Positions 17,980 to 25,672 of a stretch of 32,524 bases of DNA are shown one piece after another. This DNA is from a bacterium (GTDB lineage: Bacteria > Actinomycetota > Aquicultoria > Aquicultorales > Aquicultoraceae). The position numbers were made by a program, and so were the translations under genes. The notes beneath the pieces were generated by a model that saw nothing but the letters and a program-made list of their open reading frames with translations, ran no database searches and was not told the origin of the DNA. The stretch covers positions 1-32,524 of the forward strand of contig CADDYS010000018.1 in NCBI GenBank assembly GCA_902810715.1, read 5' to 3'. Numbering within the stretch: the stretch's first letter is position 1; the number at the start of each line of letters is the position of its first letter.

Positions 17980-18082
17980 CTGTAGTTGCCCGATTCATCG
18001 GGCCCGTAGTTGCCTGATTTATCAGGGCAGGAGTTGCACAATTCATCGGACCTAAGAAGCTCCATAAACGGAGCAACTACAG
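17980..18082. repeat. cluster of GTAGTTGCCCGAT-type palindromic repeats bounded by a 10-bp inverted repeat
   Basis: Three direct copies lie at 17982-18004, 18006-18028 and 18031-18052, each a GTAGTTGCC-type leader with a small hairpin such as CCCGAT-TC-ATCGGG. A fourth, inverted relative with GCTCC-GTTTAT-GGAGC lies at 18057-18080. CTGTAGTTGC (17980-17989) and GCAACTACAG (18073-18082) form a perfect inverted repeat around the cluster, and the right arm includes the stop codon of the alpha-type glnA. Hairpins differ by compensating changes (CCCGAT/ATCGGG, CCTGAT/ATCAGG), indicating that pairing matters. A solitary copy lies at 6215. Confidence 0.75.
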
Positions 18083-19408
18083 TAAAGACAGGTACTTATT
18101 GAGTTCAAACTCGGTTACCTGAGCTTTATACTCATCCCAGTCGGCCTTCTTATTTCTCAAGAAGTACTCATATACATGGTCTCCGAGCGCCTTCCTTAAA
18201 AGGCCACTTTTCTCGGCTATCTTTATCGCCTCATAGAGATCCGCCGGCAGAGAGTCTATCCCGGCAGCCGCACGCTCGGCGTCGCTCATCTCGTAGATGT
18301 TATCGCTTGCCTCAGGCGCAAGCTCGTATCCCTTCTCAATTCCCTCAAGACCCGCGGCAAGCATTACTGAAAACGCGAGGTACGGGTTGCAGGCCGGGTC
18401 GGGGCTTCTTAATTCAATGCGGGTTGCTATCTCTTTACCCGGCTTATACATCGGGACTCTAACAAGCGCGCTTCTGTTTCTACGGCTCCAGCAGATATAG
18501 ACGGGGGCCTCATACCCCGGGACAAGCCTCTTATATGAATTAACCCACTGGTTGAGGATAACTGTTATCTCGGGCGCATGTCTCAAGATACCGGCGATAT
18601 ATCCTTTAGCCTCTTTTGAGAGATGCATATCGTCTTTTGCATCAAAGAACGCATTGGCATCGCCTTTAAATAGGGACTGGTGGGTATGCATGCCGCTTCC
18701 ATTTTGCCCGTAGATAGGCTTCGGCATAAAGGTCGCGTGTATGCCGTGCTCCTGGGCGATCTGCTTTACCGCAAGGCGGTACGTCATGACATTGTCCGCC
18801 ATTGTTAAGGCATCGGCAAAGCGCAGATCGATCTCGTGCTGGCTCGGGGCAACCTCGTGGTGCGAGTACTCCACGGTGATTCCCATTTGTTCAAGGGAAA
18901 ATATTGTCTCGCGCCGGTGTGGGGTTGCCAAATCAAGCGGGGTCAGGTCAAAATAGCCTCCCCTGTCCAATACCTCGGTGCCGTTGGCGTCTTTAAAGTA
19001 GAAAAACTCAAGCTCCGGGCCGACATACATGGTATAGCCCATTTCGGTCGCCCTCTTAAGGTTTCTTTTCAGGACATAGCGCGGATCGCCGTCAAACGGC
19101 GATCCGTCCGGCGTTTGGATATCGCAAAACATCCGCGCGACCTTTGCATCCTTCGACCAGGGAAGAAGCGTAAATGTATTGGGGTCGGGTTTTGCGATCA
19201 TATCGGACTCTTCAATCCTGGTAAAGCCCTCGATTGAGGAGCCGTCAAATCCCATCCCCTCCTCAAATGCAGTTTCAAGCTCAGCCGGGGTGATGGCAAA
19301 GCTTTTGAGGAATCCTAGGACATCTGTAAACCAGAGGCGGATGAACTTCACATCCTTGTCTTTAACAACTTTAAGAACATATTCTTCGTCTTTTTTTAAG
19401 GTCTTCAA
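18077..19408 (-). CDS. glnA: glutamine synthetase type I-alpha
   Basis: The 443-residue protein is a second glutamine synthetase of the shorter GSI-alpha class. Active-site motifs are intact: [40 protein letters not shown] and NRSALVRVP. It lacks the roughly 25-residue beta insert and the DLYELPPEE adenylylation motif; the matching region reads DNIYEMSDAERAA, so GlnE should not control it. Start is TTG at 19408 with AAGGAAGGGG about 6 nt upstream. A GTAAC-N6-GTAAC box 64-79 bp upstream suggests direct control by the GlnR-type regulator encoded next to it. Its stop codon lies inside the terminal inverted repeat of the downstream repeat cluster. Confidence 0.95.
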   Translation of the reverse strand: MKTLKKDEEYVLKVVKDKDVKFIRLWFTDVLGFLKSFAITPAELETAFEEGMGFDGSSIEGFTRIEESDMIAKPDPNTFTLLPWSKDAKVARMFCDIQTPDGSPFDGDPRYVLKRNLKRATEMGYTMYVGPELEFFYFKDANGTEVLDRGGYFDLTPLDLATPHRRETIFSLEQMGITVEYSHHEVAPSQHEIDLRFADALTMADNVMTYRLAVKQIAQEHGIHATFMPKPIYGQNGSGMHTHQSLFKGDANAFFDAKDDMHLSKEAKGYIAGILRHAPEITVILNQWVNSYKRLVPGYEAPVYICWSRRNRSALVRVPMYKPGKEIATRIELRSPDPACNPYLAFSVMLAAGLEGIEKGYELAPEASDNIYEMSDAERAAAGIDSLPADLYEAIKIAEKSGLLRKALGDHVYEYFLRNKKADWDEYKAQVTEFELNKYLSLL

Positions 19409-19471
19409 AGGTAACCCCTTCCTTTGCGGTTATTCAAATAATCGCATTTAAAAGAATTATAAATGCCGAAT

Positions 19472-19487
19472 GTTACGGTTATGTTAC
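19472..19487 (-). promoter_or_regulatory. GlnR-type box upstream of GSI-alpha glnA
   Basis: On the minus strand the sequence is GTAAC-ATAACC-GTAAC, a perfect direct repeat of GTAAC with 6-bp spacing. Actinobacterial GlnR binds gTnAc-n6-GaAAc/GTNAC-type boxes, so this is a strong candidate. It lies 64 bp before the TTG start, between glnA and the GlnR-like gene. Confidence 0.65.
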
Positions 19488-19505
19488 AGACGGATTAAAA
19501 TATTA

Positions 19506-20132
19506 TTATTTCTTGAACCTGTAGCCTACGTTCCTTATGGTTTCAATGAATGATTCGCGGCGACCAAGTTTTGCGCGGAGGCGCCTTATATGAACGTCGA
19601 CTGTGCGCGCGCCGCCGTAGTAGTCGTAACCCCAGACGCTGCTTAGTAACTGGTCGCGGGTATATACCCGGCCCCTATGGCTGATCAGGCACTTTAGGAG
19701 TTCATATTCTTTAAAGGTAAGGTCCAAGGGCGAGCCATCGATGGTTACCTCATAGTTTTCAAAATCAATGGTCATACCATCAACACAGAGAATATTCTTG
19801 TCTTGGACGGGATCAACTTCAGGATTACCCTGCCTGGCGAGGATAAGTCTTATCCTAAGCTCCAGCTCGCTTATATTGTAAGGTGTTAAGAGAATATCAT
19901 CCGCTCTTGCTAAAACATCCTCCGAGCCGCTTTCGCTCACATCATAAAGTACCAGGACAGCGGTACCGTTTAGATCGATGTTGCTTATTTCTTTAAACCT
20001 GCGGTAATCCATGATGATGATGTTTACGGCCTCAGTATCGGCGGGCATGACGCCGTATCCAAGAGCCGCCAGGTCAACGAGTAACTTCTCTTTTAACGCG
20101 TAGTTTTCTGTTATTACAGATGCCGTCCTCAC
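19506..20132 (-). CDS. glnR: GlnR-type orphan OmpR-family nitrogen regulator
   Basis: This 208-residue protein has a C-terminal winged helix highly typical of actinobacterial GlnR: DLTFKEYELLKCLISHRGRV, SSVWGYDYYGGARTVDVHIR and a final ETIRNVGYRF. The N-terminal receiver-like domain is short and lacks the usual paired acidic residues at its start (ASVITENYALKEKL), although an Asp is present in NIIIMDYRRF. This matches the atypical, probably non-phosphorylated receiver of GlnR. No kinase is adjacent. The start is GTG at 20132 with a G-rich upstream stretch. It lies 42 bp after the glutamate synthase genes and 97 bp before a glutamine synthetase gene preceded by a matching box, supporting a role as the nitrogen regulator. 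Confidence 0.8.
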   Translation of the reverse strand: MRTASVITENYALKEKLLVDLAALGYGVMPADTEAVNIIIMDYRRFKEISNIDLNGTAVLVLYDVSESGSEDVLARADDILLTPYNISELELRIRLILARQGNPEVDPVQDKNILCVDGMTIDFENYEVTIDGSPLDLTFKEYELLKCLISHRGRVYTRDQLLSSVWGYDYYGGARTVDVHIRRLRAKLGRRESFIETIRNVGYRFKK

Positions 20133-20174
20133 TATTATCCGCCCCCGAATTGATACGGCTATTATGGCAAGATT

Positions 20175-20918
20175 TTAATACGCATACAAATTACCATACG
20201 GCCTATGCGATACCGCTTTAATTTTTATGAACTCGTCTTTTAGGATATCGTCTGCATCAAGGCCTAAGTCGCCTGCAAACTCGGTGACGTATTTTTCTAT
20301 GGTTTGGCGGTCGCTGTCATCAACCTCGAGAACTGCAACTTCTTTACCAAGTTGGTAATCCTCGAGTTTGCCGCGCACGTAGATTACGCCCCCATGCATG
20401 CCGGTTGCGAAGTAGTTGCCGGCAATCTGGTCGCTATCGTTGTTCCCGGTATCCAACCCCAGAAGAATCAGGGTGCCGCCGGCCATATACTCTCCAAAAA
20501 AGTCGCGGGCCGTTCCTCCAATGACTATAACCGGCACCTTGTCCTTGTATTCTTTCATATGGATGCCGACACGGTAGCCGACGTCTCCCTTTATGAAGAG
20601 CTTGCCGCCCCGCATGCCGTATCCTAAAACGTCACCGGCATCGCCGTGGACTACGATTTTGCCCTCGTTCATGGTGTTGGCGATATGGTCTTGGCCGTTG
20701 GCATGAACTATCACGGTTGGGCCGTTCATGAATGCGCCAAGGTCGTTTCCGGGCACACCTTCAATTGTGATTTGAACCGGGCTGTCGATCGCATCGGCAA
20801 TGTAGCGCTGCCCGTTCACGTTTGCGAGCTTTATCTCGGTCTCCCCGCCTGCAACGGCTTCTCTTACTTTTTCGTTTAACTCTCGGTAAGGCAACCCTTT
20901 AGCGTCAATCGTTATCAT
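20175..20918 (-). CDS. glutamate synthase GXGXG-domain subunit (GltB3-like)
   Basis: The 247-residue product is a stand-alone GXGXG beta-helix domain, equivalent to the C-terminal third of the large glutamate synthase subunit and related to FwdC/FmdC. The repeats run GVPGNDLGAFMNGPTVIVHA, GDAGDVLGYGMRGGKLFIKG, GGTARDFFGEYMAGGTLILLG and YFATGMHGGVIYVRG. In the fused enzyme this domain is structural, packing against the synthase and glutaminase domains. The ATG at 20918 overlaps the stop of the FAD oxidoreductase gene (ATGA), so it is translationally coupled in the operon gltB1-gltB2-ferredoxin-oxidoreductase-gltB3. Confidence 0.92.
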   Translation of the reverse strand: MITIDAKGLPYRELNEKVREAVAGGETEIKLANVNGQRYIADAIDSPVQITIEGVPGNDLGAFMNGPTVIVHANGQDHIANTMNEGKIVVHGDAGDVLGYGMRGGKLFIKGDVGYRVGIHMKEYKDKVPVIVIGGTARDFFGEYMAGGTLILLGLDTGNNDSDQIAGNYFATGMHGGVIYVRGKLEDYQLGKEVAVLEVDDSDRQTIEKYVTEFAGDLGLDADDILKDEFIKIKAVSHRPYGNLYAY

Positions 20919-22171
20919 TTGGCCACTGCACCCAGCCTTTCTTTTCTCAGCTCAACCGGGAAATCGATATATCCAAAGTCGTCGGCCAGCAGGCGGTCGC
21001 GCATGCTGCTTATATCGATCTGGTCGCGGATAAGCCCGGTAATAATGCCGGCCCGGTCGATCTTTCCGACAAAGACCGCGCCTACTATCGTGCTTCCCCT
21101 TAAGACAATCTTGCGATAGTTGCCGTTTTCAATTTTGGTCAGGACTTCTAAGTCGTCGGAGTCGATATTTGAAAGCCCGGCAGTGATAACCGGGACACCG
21201 AAGAGCTCAATCGAGTTCATCGCCAAACCGCCGGTAAACTCGCGCTCAACACCGGCCATGTTAAGCCCGGCAATTTTGCCCTGGATGTAGGCATTCGGCC
21301 ATATCGGGATAACCCGGTTTCCGCCGTTTAGATAATCCGGGCCTTCGGTAACGTCTCCCGCCGCGTAAACATCGGGCAGGTTGGTTCTCATGTGGTTATC
21401 GGTTACGATACCACGGTTTACCTCAACCCCGCTCTCTTTAGCAAAAACGGCATTTGGGACAACACCGATGGCTACAATTACGGCGTCGCATCTAATTTCC
21501 CGGCCGTCTTTAAGCCTCACACCGTTGGCAGCCTTGCCGCCGAGTATCTCATCGACCGTGTTCTCTGTAACGATGTTGATACCCGCTTTCTCAAGCGCGC
21601 TCTGGACGATGCCTCCGGCATCAACATCTAAAACGGCGGCCATAACGCGGTTGGCAAGCTCAACTACCGTTACCTCCACACCACGGTGGTGCAGACTTTC
21701 TGCGGCTTTTAGCCCGATTAGACCCGCGCCGATAATCACGACGTGGTCCATCTCAGGGACCAGGGCATCGATCTGCTTGGCGTCGTCCATCTTGATGAAC
21801 GTGTAGATCCTTTCCTTGCCCAGACCCTTCATCGGGGGAATAAACGGTGTGCCGCCGGTTGCAATCAAAAGCTTGCCGTAGGCGACCTCTTCGCCGTTGT
21901 CTAACTTTACGGATTTTTTCGCCGAGTCGATTGCGACGACTCTCTTGCCCAGCTTTGTCGTAACTCCGTTTTTCTCATAGAAGCCCGGTTCGCGGTAGCC
22001 CATCATCTCTTCTTTAACCTGACCGGCAAGGAACTCGGAGATAAGCGGGCGCGAATAAACCAAATACGGCTCATCCGATATCACGGTTATATTGATCTCT
22101 TTATCTACTTTTCGTATCGCCTCGATGGCACCGATTGCGGCCACCGAGTTGCCAATAATTACGTAGCTCAC
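20915..22171 (-). CDS. FAD/NAD(P)-dependent oxidoreductase of the glutamate synthase operon
   Basis: This 418-residue flavoprotein has two dinucleotide-binding folds: an N-terminal FAD site with GNSVAAIGAIEAIR (a variant of GxGxxG) and a central NAD(P)H site VVIIGAGLIGLKAAE near residue 145. DVYAAGDVTEG is the second FAD contact. It belongs to the class I pyridine nucleotide-disulfide oxidoreductase-like group (rubredoxin/nitrite reductase type), without a redox CxxxxC pair. In this operon it probably passes electrons from NAD(P)H through the adjacent ferredoxin to the FMN/Fe-S synthase subunit, replacing the usual GltD. GTG 22171 is preceded by GGAGAGG. Six base pairs separate it from the ferredoxin gene. 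Confidence 0.88.
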   Translation of the reverse strand: MSYVIIGNSVAAIGAIEAIRKVDKEINITVISDEPYLVYSRPLISEFLAGQVKEEMMGYREPGFYEKNGVTTKLGKRVVAIDSAKKSVKLDNGEEVAYGKLLIATGGTPFIPPMKGLGKERIYTFIKMDDAKQIDALVPEMDHVVIIGAGLIGLKAAESLHHRGVEVTVVELANRVMAAVLDVDAGGIVQSALEKAGINIVTENTVDEILGGKAANGVRLKDGREIRCDAVIVAIGVVPNAVFAKESGVEVNRGIVTDNHMRTNLPDVYAAGDVTEGPDYLNGGNRVIPIWPNAYIQGKIAGLNMAGVEREFTGGLAMNSIELFGVPVITAGLSNIDSDDLEVLTKIENGNYRKIVLRGSTIVGAVFVGKIDRAGIITGLIRDQIDISSMRDRLLADDFGYIDFPVELRKERLGAVAK

Positions 22172-22177
22172 TTCTCT

Positions 22178-22612
22178 CTACCTCTCCTCATAAACTAAAG
22201 CCTGATTTGGGCACATCTCAACGCATGCCGGCGTGTCGCGGTCCGGGCAAAGGTCGCATTTTGCGATTTTCTTTCGCTCAAGGTCGCGCTGCGGTGCGCC
22301 GTATGGGCAGACCAGAACGCACGTCCAGCAGCCGACACATTTTTCCTCGTTGTAGACAACTCTGCCGCTTTCATCTTTAGTTAAAGCGCCTGTGATGCAG
22401 GACTCAACACACTCCGGCTCGTCGCAGTGACGGCATTGTAAGGCAAAAGAGACCGGCATCAGCTCTTCAACAAGCACACGGGATACAGGCGGCGGAAACT
22501 CCGATTTGTGTGCCTTGATTATATTTTTTGACCGCGAGTGCTCGGTGCGGCACCACACTTCGCAGAGCCTGCATCCGATACATACCTCTTCTTTAGCATA
22601 AACCCTTTTCAT
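22178..22612 (-). CDS. multi-cluster 4Fe-4S ferredoxin-like electron-transfer subunit
   Basis: The 144-residue protein contains four cysteine groups: CIGCRLCEVWC, CRHCDEPECVESC, CVGCWTCVLVC and CDLCPDRDTPACVEMC. This is the HycB/CooF/DmsB pattern that binds up to four [4Fe-4S] clusters. No signal peptide is present, so it acts in the cytoplasm. It sits between the glutamate synthase core subunit and the FAD oxidoreductase, so it likely carries electrons between them. ATG 22612 follows a weak GGATGG site. Its 221-bp upstream leader is filled with repeats, so it may be transcribed from gltB2 or from its own promoter. Confidence 0.9.
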   Translation of the reverse strand: MKRVYAKEEVCIGCRLCEVWCRTEHSRSKNIIKAHKSEFPPPVSRVLVEELMPVSFALQCRHCDEPECVESCITGALTKDESGRVVYNEEKCVGCWTCVLVCPYGAPQRDLERKKIAKCDLCPDRDTPACVEMCPNQALVYEER

Positions 22613-22639
22613 ACGTACACCATCCGTTTATCTTACCTC

Positions 22640-22802
22640 CCACCGTTTGAGAAACCCCAACCGTTTAGGCCAAAAGGCGAAAAGGCCATAAGGCCAAAAG
22701 GGGATTAAAGTCTCTTATTCACCTTTTGGCGGACCCACAATTCTAGACCTAAATATCATTGGCCTTTTGGCGAGCCCACTTCCCAGACCCACTTTAAAGT
22801 GG
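22640..22802. repeat. cluster of GGCC-TTTTGG direct and inverted repeats
   Basis: CCTTTTGGCGGACCCAC (22722-22738) and CCTTTTGGCGAGCCCAC (22763-22779) are direct repeats differing at two positions. Inverted relatives GGCCAAAAGGCG and GGCCATAAGGCCAAAAGG lie at 22668-22700. CCACTTTAAAGTGG (22789-22802) is a perfect 14-bp palindrome, and TTCTAGACC occurs at 22741 and 22814. The cluster lies inside the glutamate synthase gene series and can fold into several hairpins. Confidence 0.6.
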
Positions 22803-22833
22803 CCTTCTCTCGTTCTAGACCCTCTTTTCTTCG

Positions 22834-24351
22834 CTAGGCCATCGGCGAACCGGCCACCTGCACGCCCAGTACATCCATCTCTTCCCTGGATAGGCCGACC
22901 GCTCTTAAGTGTAATCTATTTCCGCGAAGCGACTCGATCGCGTTAATCCCCATACCGCCGAGCATCTCGGATATCTCATGCGACCATCCTCTGACTAGGT
23001 TGTAAAGCCGCTCTGCGGCGATATCGGGGTTGAGCCGTTTCTCAAGATATGGATTCTGGGTTGCGATACCCCAGTTGCATTTTCCTGTATAGCATTTCTG
23101 GCAGACGTGACATCCCATCGCAACGAGAGCCGCAGTGCCAAGATAAACCGCATCTGCACCAAGCGCAATTGCCTTGATAACGTCGCCGCTGTTTCTAAAG
23201 CCGCCCGCCGCAATGATTGATGCGCGGTTGCGGATACCTTCTTCGCGCAATCGCGCGTCCACCGCTGCAATTGCAAGCTCAATCGGTATACCAACGTTGT
23301 CCCTGATCATCGTCGGGGCGGCTCCGGTGCCTCCACGGAAGCCATCGATTGCAATGATATCGGCCCCGGCGCGGGCGATACCGGAGGCTATTGCCGCCAC
23401 GTTATGAACCGCCGATATTTTAACCGAGATTGGCTTCGTATACTCGGTTGCTTCTTTTAAGCTGAAGATGAGCTGGCTCAGGTCCTCGATTGAGTAGATA
23501 TCATGATGCGGCGCGGGCGACAGCGCATCTGAGCCGACAGGGATCATCCTGGTCTCGCTTACCGCCGGGCCGACTTTTTCACCGGGCAGGTGCCCGCCGA
23601 TGCCCGGCTTTGCGCCCTGCCCTATCTTAATCTCGATTGCCGCGGCGGCATCAAGATACTCGCTGTGAACACCAAACCTGCCCGACGCAACCTGAACTAT
23701 CGTGTTCGGCGCGTACTTATAAAGGTTTCTATGAAGACCGCCTTCGCCGGTGTTCCAGAAAGTGCCCAGCTCGGTTGCGGCGCGCCCTAAAGCCTCACAG
23801 GCGTTGTAGCTGATCGCGCCGTACGACATCGCCGAAAAAAGTATCGGTGTTTTAAGCATAATTTGCGGCGCAATCTTTGTCCTTAAAACCGGCTCGCCGT
23901 TTACCATCTCAATCTCGATATGGTCCGGCTTGCTCCCCAGGTACGTGCGAAGCTCCATCGGTTCACGCAGCGGGTCGATTGATGGATTGGTAACCTGGCT
24001 CGCGTTTAGAACCAGGTGATCCCAGTAAATCGGGTACGGTTTGGGGTTGCCCATACCGGTAAGCAACACGCCGCCGGTCTCCGCCTGCTTCCAGATGTAT
24101 TTCTGGGTCTCGGCGGTCCAGTTGGCGTTGTCCTTAACAAACGGGGCGTTGTCTTTTATGTAAAGTGCGTTGGTCGGGCAAAGACTGACGCATCTCTGGC
24201 AGGCGACGCATTTTTCGTCTTCGCTGTAGACCTCGCCGTCCTCGTCGAACTTGTGCGCATTGAAGGCGCACTGGCGCACGCAAACGCCGCAGTTTATGCA
24301 CCTGTCTTTATCCCGCTCAATTCTAACCTCAGGTAGCTGGTATGTCTTCAT
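22834..24351 (-). CDS. glutamate synthase FMN/Fe-S core subunit with N-terminal ferredoxin domain (GltB2-like)
   Basis: This 505-residue protein forms glutamate from 2-oxoglutarate and ammonia. Residues 14-65 hold a two-cluster ferredoxin domain, CINCGVCVRQC and CVACQRCVSLC. The rest is an FMN-binding glutamate synthase barrel: FSAMSYGAISYNACEALGRA, GGHLPGEKV, SPAPHHDIYSIEDL, KISAVHNVAAIASG, DGFRGGTGAAPTMI and GADAVYLGTAALVAMGC. The Cys-rich segment CHVCQKCYTGKC binds the 3Fe-4S-type cluster. This is the archaeal or thermophile-type arrangement in which the domains of the large subunit are separate genes. The ATG at 24351 directly abuts the stop of gltB1, so translation is coupled. A repeat cluster follows the gene. 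Confidence 0.95.
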   Translation of the reverse strand: MKTYQLPEVRIERDKDRCINCGVCVRQCAFNAHKFDEDGEVYSEDEKCVACQRCVSLCPTNALYIKDNAPFVKDNANWTAETQKYIWKQAETGGVLLTGMGNPKPYPIYWDHLVLNASQVTNPSIDPLREPMELRTYLGSKPDHIEIEMVNGEPVLRTKIAPQIMLKTPILFSAMSYGAISYNACEALGRAATELGTFWNTGEGGLHRNLYKYAPNTIVQVASGRFGVHSEYLDAAAAIEIKIGQGAKPGIGGHLPGEKVGPAVSETRMIPVGSDALSPAPHHDIYSIEDLSQLIFSLKEATEYTKPISVKISAVHNVAAIASGIARAGADIIAIDGFRGGTGAAPTMIRDNVGIPIELAIAAVDARLREEGIRNRASIIAAGGFRNSGDVIKAIALGADAVYLGTAALVAMGCHVCQKCYTGKCNWGIATQNPYLEKRLNPDIAAERLYNLVRGWSHEISEMLGGMGINAIESLRGNRLHLRAVGLSREEMDVLGVQVAGSPMA

Positions 24352-25491
24352 CTAAGCCACCGTCTCCTCTAACTCTCTAGCTTTGTTACTGCCTTTCTTA
24401 ACAGGGTTTTTTAACTCCCCTACCACCGGCTCGCCGGCCTTTGGGTTCCAAACTATATCAAGCTCGGGCGAAATCTCGCGAATCGCCGCTTCCTCACTTG
24501 CGATATAGAGCATATCATCTTTTCTTGCCGCGGTCAGCGGGCGAAGTTTTACGCGGTCGCTTAACCCCACCATACCGTTTGTATGACCCAGGATTATAGC
24601 AAATGGACCGTTTAGCAACGCGCCGCCGTAGACCATCCTGAGTGCTTCATAAATATCACCTTTTGCGTTGCCCTTTGCTTTCATGCGATCGATGTCGGTC
24701 CAAAACGGGGCTGCTAAGGCCTTACAAGCTACCTCAAGCGGCAGGTTGTGTCGCCTTAGCATAAGGTCAAACATATAAGCCACTACCTCGGTGTCGGTAA
24801 GCATCGTGCACTTGTATCCAAACATCTCAAGGTATCGCTTGTTAATTCCATAGGATGATATTTCGCCGTTATGAACGATCGCCCAGTCGAGAATGGTAAA
24901 TGGATGGGCGCCGCCCCACCAGCCGGGGGTGTTGGTTGGAAACCTTCCATGGCCGATCCAGGTGTATCCCTCATACTCGTCCAAGCGATAGAATTTGCCT
25001 ACGTCTTCGGGGTAGCCGACAGCCTTAAAGGCCCCCATGTTTTTGCCGGACGAGAAGATAAAGGCTCCCGAAACCATGGAGTTAACCGTCATCACAGCTT
25101 CGATGACATAGTCCTCCTCGCACAAACCGCAATCTTCAAAATCAACTTTCGGCTTTACAAAATATCTCCAGAGTAGCGGGCCCTTGGGGATCGCCTCGGA
25201 TTTTTTTGTCGGGATAATCTCCTCGCTGTCAATCTCAAACCGCTCATCAAGCAGCACATCGGTTTCTTCCTTAGCCTTTACGTCATCATACATAATGTGC
25301 AGCGCGTAATAGTCCGCTTTATGCGGATATATCCCGTAGGCGGCAAATCCCCCGCCAAGACCGTTTGAGCGGTCATGAAGAACTTCCATCGAGCGGATGA
25401 TAGCCTCGCCGCCCATCAGCCTTCCGTCTTCGCTCATCATGCCGGCTAAACCACATCCCGAGATATTCCTGCGGTGTATCTGACCTTCCAC
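24352..25491 (-). CDS. glutamate synthase glutaminase subunit, class II amidotransferase (GltB1-like)
   Basis: The 379-residue protein is a stand-alone class II glutamine amidotransferase that releases ammonia for the synthase subunit. The N-terminal nucleophile is Cys13 in NISGCGLAGMM, implying removal of a 12-residue propeptide. Further class II motifs are GHGRFPTNTPGWWGGAHPF, the Asn/Gly site VHNGEISSYG and TDTEVVAY. GTG 25491 has a GGGGGAGG site 7 nt upstream. It is the first gene of the operon, followed by gltB2 with no gap. A possible GlnR half-match (GTGCC-N6-GAAAC, 25529-25544) lies upstream on the other strand. Confidence 0.94.
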   Translation of the reverse strand: MEGQIHRRNISGCGLAGMMSEDGRLMGGEAIIRSMEVLHDRSNGLGGGFAAYGIYPHKADYYALHIMYDDVKAKEETDVLLDERFEIDSEEIIPTKKSEAIPKGPLLWRYFVKPKVDFEDCGLCEEDYVIEAVMTVNSMVSGAFIFSSGKNMGAFKAVGYPEDVGKFYRLDEYEGYTWIGHGRFPTNTPGWWGGAHPFTILDWAIVHNGEISSYGINKRYLEMFGYKCTMLTDTEVVAYMFDLMLRRHNLPLEVACKALAAPFWTDIDRMKAKGNAKGDIYEALRMVYGGALLNGPFAIILGHTNGMVGLSDRVKLRPLTAARKDDMLYIASEEAAIREISPELDIVWNPKAGEPVVGELKNPVKKGSNKARELEETVA

Positions 25492-25528
25492 CTTGTAACC
25501 TCCCCCACTTATCTACTATGTAGAATTT

Positions 25529-25544
25529 GTGCCTGGTTTGAAAC
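25529..25544 (+). promoter_or_regulatory. weak GlnR-like box upstream of the glutamate synthase operon
   Basis: GTGCC-TGGTTT-GAAAC matches the gTnAc-n6-GaAAc actinobacterial GlnR consensus except for C in place of A in the first half. It lies 38-53 bp upstream of the gltB1 start, in the opposite orientation to the gene. Confidence 0.3.
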
Positions 25545-25582
25545 TCTTATGTTCATCCTCTGTCGTTAGCCAATAGCCAATA

Positions 25583-25615
25583 ATAAAAAACACCAACAAC
25601 CTTTCGGTTTGTTGG
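25583..25615 (-). terminator. rho-independent terminator of the hydrogenase operon
   Basis: On the minus strand CCAACAAACC-GAAA-GGTTGTTGG (25593-25615) forms a strong stem, with one bulged base, followed by TGTTTTTTATTATT (25592-25579). It separates the maturation protease from the glutamate synthase operon. Confidence 0.87.
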
Positions 25616-25672
25616 CGCCATTGCCAAAGTTTTCCTTTGTGCAATCAATTATATTAAGTTTATGTTACGATG

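Noticed and set aside
22613-22833. CRISPR array
   Set aside because: Repeats are short, in both orientations and unevenly spaced, with no spacer pattern and no cas genes.
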